Made by a program: the position numbers and the translations under genes
In this document: positions 1 to 6,698 of the stretch, in pieces
Position numbering within the stretch: the stretch's first letter is position 1
Layout: each line of letters opens with the position of its first letter
Notes under the pieces: model-generated
The model's input: only the letters and a program-made list of their open reading frames with translations
Databases searched by the model: none
Told to the model about the DNA's origin: nothing
Assembly: GCA_013205605.1 (NCBI GenBank)
Contig: JABMMK010000383.1
Location: forward strand, 1 to 7,799
Reading direction: 5' to 3'
DNA length: 7,799 nucleotides
From: Cytophagales bacterium
GTDB taxonomy: Bacteria; Bacteroidota; Bacteroidia; Cytophagales; Spirosomataceae

Positions 1-713
1 ATCACCCGCAAATAAGGCACTAAAGCCGATGAGGAATCATGCAAACCTAAACCCACCGGAATGTTCGTTTCCTCATTCAGATAGGAAGTATTTGATGGAG
101 CTATTTCTGGCAATTTATTTCTTAGGCCAAAATCGAACACCCAATCATGATATGTTTTTTTATCAAAATCCCACAGGGCAGTATGGCAGCCAATCGACGT
201 GATTTCTGAGGCAAAATTTCCTGTGAAAATAGAAGATAAAAAATTAGGCCAATGCATCACCCACCTCGTTTTTTCCCAAACCTCTACACTTACCTGAGAT
301 ACTCTAAAAGCCTGAAGCCCTGAATTTAAATTTCCTAATATCGGAGAAGCTGTGGCACGGGCAAATTCATCTTGACCCCCATAATTTTGATAAGGAAAAA
401 GTCCTTCTGGAAAAGCTTTTAAATAATTATAGAGTGGACTGACTGCATGGCCTTTTTCGTCAACAAACACCACCGTTGCCCCATACCCCGAAAAATTAAG
501 TGCACAAATTTGATATTCCGGGAGGGCATTAATTTCAGCAAAAGTCTGCAACATCCATGAACGAACAGCCGGCAAGTCTTCGCCTAGAAAACCATCCTCA
601 TCAGGAATTTCTTGGAAATTTTGTTGGCGCTCGAAGACGATCTGATACGATTCATTCCAAAGGAAAACTTTTTTATTCGTTTTACCAATGTCAAAAACTG
701 CCATGACCTTCAT
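1..713 (-). CDS. rhaB: FGGY-family carbohydrate kinase, probable L-rhamnulokinase (C-terminus beyond window)
   Basis: This is the third gene of the rhamnose operon and probably phosphorylates L-rhamnulose with ATP to give rhamnulose-1-phosphate in the cytoplasm. The frame is open from 713 to the window edge, giving 237 residues. FGGY kinases usually run to about 450-490, so roughly the N-terminal half is present. Visible features are the N-terminal phosphate-binding strand (AVFDIGKTNKK, residues 5-15), a WPNFLSSIFTG segment (155-165) matching the family's PxYLxxxLTG region, a TSIGCHT stretch (172-178), and GLHDSSSALVPYL (223-235). Asp226 there is the likely catalytic base. Three in-frame ATGs are possible, at 725, 713 and 704. 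I chose 713, which leaves 13 nt after the isomerase stop, is preceded by a G-rich GGGGGA, and keeps the kinase core close to the N-terminus. The family assignment is firm. Rhamnulose as substrate is inferred from the operon; another ketose such as fuculose cannot be excluded from the sequence alone. Confidence 0.85.
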   Translation of the reverse strand, partial: MKVMAVFDIGKTNKKVFLWNESYQIVFERQQNFQEIPDEDGFLGEDLPAVRSWMLQTFAEINALPEYQICALNFSGYGATVVFVDEKGHAVSPLYNYLKAFPEGLFPYQNYGGQDEFARATASPILGNLNSGLQAFRVSQVSVEVWEKTRWVMHWPNFLSSIFTGNFASEITSIGCHTALWDFDKKTYHDWVFDFGLRNKLPEIAPSNTSYLNEETNIPVGLGLHDSSSALVPYLRV

Positions 714-726
714 GCGATCCCCCATG

Positions 727-1986
727 TTATAATCCAGTCGCCTGCGTTTTTTCTCCCCGCGTTTCGATCAAATTGACGCGCGCTTTTGAATGTCTAAAAT
801 AAGCCAATGGATCCAAAGCACCACCCAATTCCAAACGAGCCTGAGCTACGATCGAGCGTACATCCGTTCTAAAAGCGGCTTGTAAAATTTCTTGGCATTG
901 AACCACATCGTTTTCATCGCGGGCAATTTCCAGCGCTTTTTGATCCACTAATAATGCCTGAGCATAGGCGATTTGAATCGCTTCGACAGATTGCAATAAG
1001 TCTTCTAAGGGATCTTTCACATTATGAGAGGCGTCGATCATCCAACCTAAATCTTTGGCATGATTCATTCCTCTAGCATCCATCCCTTCCACCAATTCAT
1101 TGAAGATTAAAAATAACTGATACGGTTTAATAGACCCTGCTGTTAAATCATCATCTCCATATTTGGAGTCATTGAAATGAAAACCACCTAATTTACCTTC
1201 CATTAGCAAAATGGACACAATTTGCTCAATGTTGGCATTGGGCAAATGATGGCCTAAATCCACTAAGGTATACGCCTTCGGACCTAATTTATTCACCATG
1301 GAATAGGATGCACCCCAGTCGCCCACGGTCGTCGAATAGAAATTAGGTTCGTACGCTTTATATTCTAAATATAATTTCCAATCGGAAGGCAAGGCTGCAT
1401 AAATCTCTTCTAAACTCTCCACCGTTCTTTGATACGTTTTCCTGAAATTCAATTGGCCAGGAAAACAAGAACCATCTGACAACCAAACCGTTAAGGATTT
1501 AGATCCCAAACTCACCCCTTGCTTAATCACTTCGATATTGTGATCAATCGCTTGCTTACGAGTCGCTTTAGAAACGTGTTGCAATGAGCCAAATTTATAA
1601 GAAAGCGCTTGTCCTGCTTGGTCTTGAAACGTATTGGAATTCACCGCGTCAAAGGCTAAACCATGCTGAGCAGCTAAATTCATAATGGCCTTAGGATCGG
1701 AAGGGATATCCCATGGAATATGCAATGAAATGGCCCCAGAAGATTTATTTAATGAATGTAACAAACCTACATCGGCGATTTTCTCCTCTAAATTTCTGGG
1801 TTCTCCCCCGGCTGAAAAACGTCCAAACCGTGTTCCTCCCGTGCCTAATGCCCAAGATGGAATCGCAATCTGAAAATCTTTCAATTTTTGAAGAAGACTA
1901 GAAGGAACATTTACCTCATTAGTCAGAAATTCAAGTTGGCGCTCATGCCTCCCTACTAAACTTTCATTATGACTCGAAATATCCAT
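727..1986 (-). CDS. rhaI: L-rhamnose isomerase, RhaI type
   Basis: This enzyme interconverts L-rhamnose and L-rhamnulose, the first step of the pathway, in the cytoplasm with divalent metal ions. The 419-residue product is a xylose-isomerase-like TIM barrel and resembles the Pseudomonas stutzeri/Bacillus RhaI group rather than E. coli RhaA. Likely metal and substrate ligands are Glu208 (YLEYK), Asp243 and His246 (VDLGHH), His270 (GGFHFND), Asp278/Asp280 (YGDDDL) and Asp318 (WMIDASH). As I recall the P. stutzeri enzyme, several of its ligands sit at a constant offset of 11 from these. The frame stays open upstream to an ATG at 2079, but that 31-residue extension is Cys/Trp-rich and lies inside the preceding gene's 3' end. 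I therefore chose the ATG at 1986 (MDISSHNES), 2 nt after the aldolase stop. The tight spacing suggests translational coupling. The product assignment is strong. Confidence 0.93.
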   Translation of the reverse strand: MDISSHNESLVGRHERQLEFLTNEVNVPSSLLQKLKDFQIAIPSWALGTGGTRFGRFSAGGEPRNLEEKIADVGLLHSLNKSSGAISLHIPWDIPSDPKAIMNLAAQHGLAFDAVNSNTFQDQAGQALSYKFGSLQHVSKATRKQAIDHNIEVIKQGVSLGSKSLTVWLSDGSCFPGQLNFRKTYQRTVESLEEIYAALPSDWKLYLEYKAYEPNFYSTTVGDWGASYSMVNKLGPKAYTLVDLGHHLPNANIEQIVSILLMEGKLGGFHFNDSKYGDDDLTAGSIKPYQLFLIFNELVEGMDARGMNHAKDLGWMIDASHNVKDPLEDLLQSVEAIQIAYAQALLVDQKALEIARDENDVVQCQEILQAAFRTDVRSIVAQARLELGGALDPLAYFRHSKARVNLIETRGEKTQATGL

Positions 1987-1988
1987 AT

Positions 1989-4112
1989 CTATCTTAAAAA
2001 ACCAGCAGCTACTCCACCATCTACATTCAAGGCATTTCCAGTCGACTTGCTCAATAAACCACCTACAAAAGCAAAACATGCATTGGCGATGTCTTCCGGC
2101 AATACCGATTTATTTAAAATAGTTCTTTTGGCATAAAAGGCAGGTAATTCAGCTACGGTAATTCCATAAGCTTTCGCTCTTCCTTCGGCCCAACCGCCTG
2201 CCCAGATATTGGAATCAGCGATAACAGCGTCTGGGTTTACAGTATTTACACGAATTTGATCTTCGCCAAGTTCAGCAGCCAATAACCTCGTCATGTGTGC
2301 TTGGGCAGCCTTAGCCGATCCGTAACCCACATTGTTAGGTCCGGCAACAAAGGCATTTTTTGAAACAATATTGATAATATCGCCTCCTAAGCCTTGTTTT
2401 CTCATGATGGCAACGGCTGCCTGAGATACCAAATATTGACCCTTCACTAAAATATTATACAAGCGATCCCAATCTTCTTGGGTATGCTCTAATATACCTT
2501 TTGAAATACTAATTCCTGCATTATTGACAATCAAATCGATACCCCCAAAGGCTAAACTAGCATCCTTCAAAGCTTGTTCGATCGATGCTTGACTCGTCAC
2601 ATCGGCGATCACCGTGGTCACTGAATCACGGCCAAATAAACCAATAAACTCATCTTTAGCCTCAGCCAAACGATCGGGGTTTACATCATTTAAAACGATG
2701 CAAGCACCTTCTTCAGCCATTTTCTTGGCAATCGCCTTACCGATACCTCCCGCAGATCCCGTCACAAAAGCCACACGGCCCGACAAAGATTTAGGCTTAG
2801 GCATTCTTTGCAATTTGGCTTCTTCTAACAACCAATATTCAATATCAAATGCTTCTTGGCGAGGCAATGAAGTATACGAAGAAATGGCCTCCGCTCCACG
2901 CATCACATTAATCGCATTTAAATAAAATTCATTGGCTACACGAGAGGTCTGCTTATCTTTTGCGAAAGTAAACATTCCCACACCTGGATATAAAATAACT
3001 ACGGGATTTGGATCTCTCATCGCTGGGCTATTGGGATGCTTACATGTCTCATGGTATGAGGCATACATATCCCGATAGGCAACAAATAAAGGCTCTAATT
3101 GAGCTTTGATCGCATTTAAATCACTAAGGTCTTGATCCGGTGTAAGGTTCAAAACCAAAGGAGAAATTTTAGTTCGCAAGAAATGGTCTGGACAAGAAGT
3201 ACCTAATGGCGCTAAACGATCCAAATCATTTGAATTGATGTATTGCAAAATGCGCTCGTCATCTGAAAAATGACCAATCATCTGCACATGAGATGAACAG
3301 AAACCTCTCAAAATAGGTGCTAAGGCAGATGCTTGAGCCTTTCGCGCTTCTGAAGCCAAACTTGAAATTTTGGATCCACCAAAAACAGGACGTGCAACGC
3401 CCTCTTTGGAAGCAATATATTCAGCACATTTTTCAATGACTTCTAAGGTATTGATGTAACAATCATAGGAAGTGTCAGCCCAAGTAAATAACCCATGAGA
3501 ACCTAACATGATGCCTTTTAATGCCACTCCACGAGAGGCCGCTTCTGAAAGACAAGCTCTCAACTGCAAACCTAAATCGTATCCTGGTCGTTGCCAGCCA
3601 ACCCAACCAATTTGCCCACCAAACAACTCATCCGTTATTTTTTTACCATCTTTTGCTGCAGCTATGGCAATAGCCGCATCTGGATGAAGGTGGTCAATAT
3701 GTTTAAAGGGAAGAAATCCATGCAATGGTGTGTCAATTGAAGGAGCTTTTGACGCTAAATCAAAAATGCAATAATTGAACAATTCAACCATTTCATCCTC
3801 ATGCTCCAATCCACGATACACATTTTCCAAAGAATTAAAACGGTCCATGTACAATGCCGCACAACCTGATTTTTTTAAGGTACCGATGTCTCCACCCGAT
3901 CCCTTTATCCACATCACATCAGTCTCAGAACCTGTCAAAGGGTCTTTATCTTTGATCTTCACGGAAGTATTTCCTCCCCCATAATTTGTTAGGCGCAAGT
4001 CGGCTCCTAATAAATTAGACCTATAAATGAATAGATCGACCTCTTTGCCCTTCATCGCTTCGGCCTTTGCATCGTCCCAGAGGTATGAAACGTGATTGTA
4101 TTTTTTCGACAT
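1989..4112 (-). CDS. rhaEW: Bifunctional rhamnulose-1-phosphate aldolase / L-lactaldehyde dehydrogenase
   Basis: This is the first gene of the rhamnose operon: 707 residues, cytoplasmic, with two fused enzymes. Residues about 25-240 are a class II aldolase (AraD/FucA-like) domain. It has the phosphate-binding GGGNTS (45-50) and SGG (72-74) loops, the zinc-ligand cluster HIDHLH (His138, His141, His143) and a further candidate His206 in GSHGLF. It would cleave rhamnulose-1-phosphate to dihydroxyacetone phosphate and L-lactaldehyde. After a linker region, residues about 444-707 form a classical short-chain dehydrogenase: TGSAGGIG (451-458), NNAG (530-533), catalytic Ser584, Tyr597 and Lys601 (YGSAK). 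Asp476 at the end of the second strand suggests NAD rather than NADP. Length and architecture match the known rhamnulose-1-phosphate aldolase/alcohol dehydrogenase family. Oxidation of lactaldehyde to lactate is the role proposed for the family and is not readable from the residues. The ATG at 4112 follows an A/T-rich leader without a Shine-Dalgarno sequence. Confidence 0.94.
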   Translation of the reverse strand: MSKKYNHVSYLWDDAKAEAMKGKEVDLFIYRSNLLGADLRLTNYGGGNTSVKIKDKDPLTGSETDVMWIKGSGGDIGTLKKSGCAALYMDRFNSLENVYRGLEHEDEMVELFNYCIFDLASKAPSIDTPLHGFLPFKHIDHLHPDAAIAIAAAKDGKKITDELFGGQIGWVGWQRPGYDLGLQLRACLSEAASRGVALKGIMLGSHGLFTWADTSYDCYINTLEVIEKCAEYIASKEGVARPVFGGSKISSLASEARKAQASALAPILRGFCSSHVQMIGHFSDDERILQYINSNDLDRLAPLGTSCPDHFLRTKISPLVLNLTPDQDLSDLNAIKAQLEPLFVAYRDMYASYHETCKHPNSPAMRDPNPVVILYPGVGMFTFAKDKQTSRVANEFYLNAINVMRGAEAISSYTSLPRQEAFDIEYWLLEEAKLQRMPKPKSLSGRVAFVTGSAGGIGKAIAKKMAEEGACIVLNDVNPDRLAEAKDEFIGLFGRDSVTTVIADVTSQASIEQALKDASLAFGGIDLIVNNAGISISKGILEHTQEDWDRLYNILVKGQYLVSQAAVAIMRKQGLGGDIINIVSKNAFVAGPNNVGYGSAKAAQAHMTRLLAAELGEDQIRVNTVNPDAVIADSNIWAGGWAEGRAKAYGITVAELPAFYAKRTILNKSVLPEDIANACFAFVGGLLSKSTGNALNVDGGVAAGFLR

Positions 4113-4162
4113 TATTTTAAATTAATTATTATTACGAAGTAGTTAAATCATAAAAATGAAAT

Positions 4163-4193
4163 CAAAAATACAAACAAAAACAAGCCCAACAAT
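4163..4193 (-). promoter_or_regulatory. Candidate Bacteroidota-type promoter of the rhamnose operon
   Basis: Reading the minus strand, TATTTTTG (4170-4163) matches the Bacteroidota -7 consensus TAnnTTTG exactly. It is preceded, after a 19-nt spacer, by ATTG (4193-4190), one mismatch from the -33 TTTG. Transcription would start near 4159, leaving an A/T-rich leader of about 45 nt before the aldolase ATG. The region is very T-rich on this strand, so a chance match is possible. Confidence 0.5.
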
Positions 4194-4213
4194 CCTATTA
4201 GGCATAAGGATAG
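4190..4213. promoter_or_regulatory. Imperfect dyad overlapping the -33 region; candidate operator or weak terminator
   Basis: Two 10-nt arms (4190-4199 and 4204-4213) are inverted repeats of each other at 7 of 10 positions, with a perfect ATCCT/AGGAT core around a 10-nt centre. The dyad overlaps the proposed -33 element of the rhamnose operon and lies just past the stop codon of the upstream amidohydrolase gene. It could be a regulator's binding site or part of a weak terminator for that gene. No uninterrupted U-run follows it, which makes a strong intrinsic terminator unlikely. Confidence 0.25.
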
Positions 4214-4215
4214 TC

Positions 4216-5550
4216 TTATTTTTTTAATTTTTTATTTACCGTGTTTTGCTCGAAGTAATCAACGACCAAGTGACTCAATGCTTTTACGCCAATTTGGAAT
4301 TTCGATTCGTCCAAATAAAAATCCGGCGTATGATGTGCAGCTACTTCGGTGGCTTTTTTATCAGCAGGCCTGGCCCCTAAAAAGAAGAAAAAGCCCGGTG
4401 TTTTTTCTTGGAAATAACTAAAGTCTTCCGCACCCATGTGCGCATGGATTAAACTAAGACCTTCTTTTCCACTGATGCCCACTAAAGTAGGCAGCATGTT
4501 TTCAACTAATTTTGGATTATTATAGGTCACCGGATAACCAGTTCCTATGGTAACATCGGCCTTTCCTCCCCCGCTAAGAGCAATATTGGTCGCAATTTCG
4601 TTAATTCGACGATGCACTAACGCTCGCTGGGCTGGATCAAACGTCCGAATCGTACCAATCATGTGAGCACTTTCTGGAATGATGTTCTGACGAATACCAC
4701 TATGAATGGCCCCCACAGTCACAACAGCAGGATTTTCTGAAATATTGACACTTCTAGAAACGATGGTCTGCAAACCCATGACAATTTGAGACGAAATAAC
4801 AATCGGATCCACTCCCGCCCAAGGATTAGCCCCATGCGCTTGCTTTCCATTGACCTTAATATCCAATTGGTCCACACCCGCCATCGTGGCCTCAGGCCTA
4901 TACTCAATCAAACCTAAATCGGACTGCGCTTCTATATGTAAACCAAAAATCGCATCCACTTTAGGGTTTTCTAAAACTCCTTCCTTCACCATCAACTCAG
5001 CTCCAGAAATAATTTTCTCCCCTTTATCATTATACACTCCCTCTTCGGATGGCTGAAAAATAAACTTCACCGTACCAGCTAAATTAGCTTTTTCGGAAGC
5101 TAAAATTTGAGCCACAGCCATGAGCATAGCCACATGCGAATCATGACCACAAGCATGCATAACGCCTGTTTTCTGACCGTTGTAGACCACCTCAACTTTA
5201 GATTTAAAAGGTAAATTTCCCCGTTCCGTCACTGGCAAAGCATCCATATCAGCACGTAATGCAACGACAGGACCCGGCTTCCCACCGCGTAAAACTCCTA
5301 CAACACCTGTTATGGCGACCTTTTCTTGGACTTCCAAACCTAAGGATTTTAAATGCGCGGCTATGATGCCAGCCGTTCTAAACTCTTGGTTTCCCAATTC
5401 AGGATGCTCATGAAAATCACGGCGCCAAGCAATCACTTGATCTTTAAGTGCATCAGATTTTTGATTTATGGCAGGCTTCAAAGCCGTTTGCGCATCTACC
5501 AGTGAAAAATGTAAACTAAAAAATGCGAGTAATAGGAATTGTTTTTTCAT
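4216..5550 (-). CDS. Exported M20D-family metallo-amidohydrolase (N-acyl amino acid / hippurate hydrolase-like)
   Basis: This 444-residue enzyme probably hydrolyses an amide bond in an N-acylated amino acid, small peptide or related conjugate outside the cytoplasm. It opens with a Sec signal peptide: MKKQ, a hydrophobic stretch, and likely cleavage after VDA (residue 20), leaving Gln21 at the N-terminus. The M20D two-metal core is complete: DMDALPV (101-107), HACGHD with Cys134 and His136, PSEEG with candidate general base Glu169 and ligand Glu170, His205 in GLH, and a late histidine at 406/407 (AAHHTPDF). GKQAHGA (235-241) marks the lid/dimerisation domain, and HMGAEDFSYF (371-380) is the typical C-terminal motif. 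The C-terminus is lysine-rich. It lies 103 bp upstream of the rhamnose operon and 158 bp downstream of the isomerase-like gene. Its own promoter is unclear, with only a weak AAATTTTG near 5568-5575. The exact substrate cannot be read from sequence. Confidence 0.9.
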   Translation of the reverse strand: MKKQFLLLAFFSLHFSLVDAQTALKPAINQKSDALKDQVIAWRRDFHEHPELGNQEFRTAGIIAAHLKSLGLEVQEKVAITGVVGVLRGGKPGPVVALRADMDALPVTERGNLPFKSKVEVVYNGQKTGVMHACGHDSHVAMLMAVAQILASEKANLAGTVKFIFQPSEEGVYNDKGEKIISGAELMVKEGVLENPKVDAIFGLHIEAQSDLGLIEYRPEATMAGVDQLDIKVNGKQAHGANPWAGVDPIVISSQIVMGLQTIVSRSVNISENPAVVTVGAIHSGIRQNIIPESAHMIGTIRTFDPAQRALVHRRINEIATNIALSGGGKADVTIGTGYPVTYNNPKLVENMLPTLVGISGKEGLSLIHAHMGAEDFSYFQEKTPGFFFFLGARPADKKATEVAAHHTPDFYLDESKFQIGVKALSHLVVDYFEQNTVNKKLKK

Positions 5551-5708
5551 TTTATATTATTGATGTTCAAAATTTTATTTTTTTCCTTGTTAGAATAAAA
5601 AAGTCCCAAGAACAAAGGCACAAAGCAGAAAATAAAACCTCAGAATCAAATTCGAATTTCCGCATTGCAACTAATCTTAGGACTCTTAAATTAAATTTAC
5701 CTTAAGGA

Positions 5709-6626
5709 TTATTTATACCCCCATTTTTTCATGATTTGCAAATCTTCTTTTACGCAATCAATTGGAGCAATTCCTTGGTATGCTTCTTGCTCAATAATGA
5801 AATGCTTAGTACCCCCCAAAGAGTCGCCCAACTTCACCATTTCTAACACATTGATAATTCCTTTGCCTAAAATAGTACTTTCGTATTTATCTTCACCCGC
5901 TTTAGAAACGATTTCATCTTTCACGTGCATCGACACAAAACGCCCTGGCCATTTTTTCAGAATTTCTCCTGGAATACCGCCACCATTAATCATATTACCT
6001 ATGTCTAATTGCTGGGTAACCAATTTAGGATCCGTACTATTTAGCATGATATCATAAAGCAACTCGCCTTCTAATTTTTCAGAGAATTCGAAATCATGGT
6101 TGTGATATCCAAATTTCATGTCAAATTTTTGACATAATTCGCCGGATTTATTAAAAATATCCATGTATTTCAATAACAAATTTTTGTCTTTTCGAATGCC
6201 CATGTCAATCGACGGGCTAATCACAAATTCTTGACCACAGGTAGCCGCATCTTCCACAGTATATCTCCATAAATCAGTAAAGTCTTTTTTGGAATCATCC
6301 CAGTGTGGCTTGCCCATCACCGTGTGACCCGATGGCATTTTCAAACCTAAATCATCTAAGCGTTTTTTGAATTCCTGAGCAGACCAACCGTAAAACTTGC
6401 GATTAATGTAGTTTGCATGTTCTACATATTTATAGCCCATTTCGGCCAATTTGGTCAAAGTCCCCATGGGATCTGCCTTCATTTCAGCACGAATGGAATA
6501 CAATTGAATACCTACCAGTTTTTTATATTTGGCAGCGGCCAAAGATTGTAAGGCCGGAGAGGCGATGGCGATAGCTCCAAGGCCAAAAGCACTTTTTCTT
6601 AAAAAAGATCGTCTTGATGAATTCAT
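5709..6626 (-). CDS. Tat-exported sugar isomerase/epimerase-like TIM-barrel protein
   Basis: The 305-residue product belongs to the xylose isomerase-like TIM-barrel (AP endonuclease 2) superfamily, commonly labelled sugar phosphate isomerase/epimerase. It starts with a twin-arginine signal, SRRSFLRK (4-11), followed by a hydrophobic segment and a probable AAA cleavage region near 30-32, so it should be exported folded, probably with its metal bound. The mature barrel begins at KLVGIQLYS (36-44). Candidate metal or substrate residues are His101 (SGHTVMG), His175/His177 (YHNHDFEF), Asp208 (QLDIGN), His234 (MHVKD) and Glu279 (IIEQE). Export argues against a sugar phosphate substrate; a free or oxidised sugar is more likely, but this is inference. 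A good promoter lies just upstream, and the leader is A-rich with no Shine-Dalgarno sequence. No genetic link to rhamnose catabolism is evident beyond proximity. Confidence 0.88.
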   Translation of the reverse strand: MNSSRRSFLRKSAFGLGAIAIASPALQSLAAAKYKKLVGIQLYSIRAEMKADPMGTLTKLAEMGYKYVEHANYINRKFYGWSAQEFKKRLDDLGLKMPSGHTVMGKPHWDDSKKDFTDLWRYTVEDAATCGQEFVISPSIDMGIRKDKNLLLKYMDIFNKSGELCQKFDMKFGYHNHDFEFSEKLEGELLYDIMLNSTDPKLVTQQLDIGNMINGGGIPGEILKKWPGRFVSMHVKDEIVSKAGEDKYESTILGKGIINVLEMVKLGDSLGGTKHFIIEQEAYQGIAPIDCVKEDLQIMKKWGYK

Positions 6627-6648
6627 AATTAGGTTTTTTTTATAGGTC

Positions 6649-6680
6649 TAAACTTAGCAATTCTATTTCAATTTTACAAA
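6649..6680 (-). promoter_or_regulatory. Candidate Bacteroidota-type promoter of the Tat-exported isomerase-like gene
   Basis: On the minus strand TTTG (6680-6677) is followed, after 20 nt, by TAAGTTTA (6656-6649), which matches TAnnTTTG at all but the last position. Transcription would start near 6645, giving a leader of about 19 nt with an A-rich run before the ATG at 6626, as is usual for Bacteroidota translation starts. It overlaps the divergent rarA promoter. Confidence 0.6.
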
Positions 6681-6695
6681 AATCGCGTAACTTCG
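6666..6695 (+). promoter_or_regulatory. Candidate Bacteroidota-type promoter of rarA, predicting a leaderless transcript
   Basis: TAACTTCG (6688-6695) matches TAnnTTTG with one mismatch. TTTC (6666-6669), one mismatch from the -33 TTTG, lies 18 nt upstream. With the usual distance from this element to the start site, transcription would begin at about 6698-6701, on or next to the A of the rarA ATG (6699). The in-frame stop at 6630 and the lack of any ATG, GTG or TTG between it and 6699 leave no alternative upstream start. Confidence 0.5.
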
Positions 6696-6698
6696 AAC

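Noticed and set aside
1685..1901. Two short plus-strand open frames antisense to the isomerase gene
   Set aside because: Both lie wholly inside a well-supported gene on the other strand, overlap each other, and have no recognisable motif or initiation signal.
1987..2079. A longer isomerase start at 2079, overlapping the 3' end of the aldolase-dehydrogenase gene by about 90 bp
   Set aside because: The 31 extra residues are rich in Cys and Trp, resemble nothing in the isomerase family, and are the out-of-frame reading of the SDR C-terminus. The ATG at 1986 fits the family length and operon spacing.
2614..2925. A 103-codon plus-strand open frame antisense to the dehydrogenase domain
   Set aside because: It lies within the confirmed SDR coding region, its composition is that of a shadow frame, and it has no promoter or family resemblance.
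5568..5575. A possible -7 element (AAATTTTG on the minus strand) for the amidohydrolase gene
   Set aside because: It has one mismatch in the TA pair and no TTTG-like -33 element at the right distance. In such A/T-rich DNA this is too weak to call, and the gene may instead be read through from the isomerase-like gene.
5523..5705. A 60-codon plus-strand open frame across the gap between the amidohydrolase and isomerase-like genes
   Set aside because: It begins inside the antisense of the amidohydrolase signal peptide, has a low-complexity A/T-driven composition, and lacks a convincing promoter. The 158-bp gap otherwise shows only A/T-rich sequence.
5640..5711. A/T-rich inverted repeats (CCTTAAGG, TAATC/GATTA) after the stop of the isomerase-like gene, as a terminator
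   Set aside because: The stems need several bulges and no T-run follows on the minus strand, so an intrinsic terminator is not supported.
5731..6057. A 108-codon plus-strand open frame antisense to the isomerase-like gene
   Set aside because: It lies entirely within a gene that has a clear Tat signal and conserved TIM-barrel motifs, and shows no independent evidence of coding.
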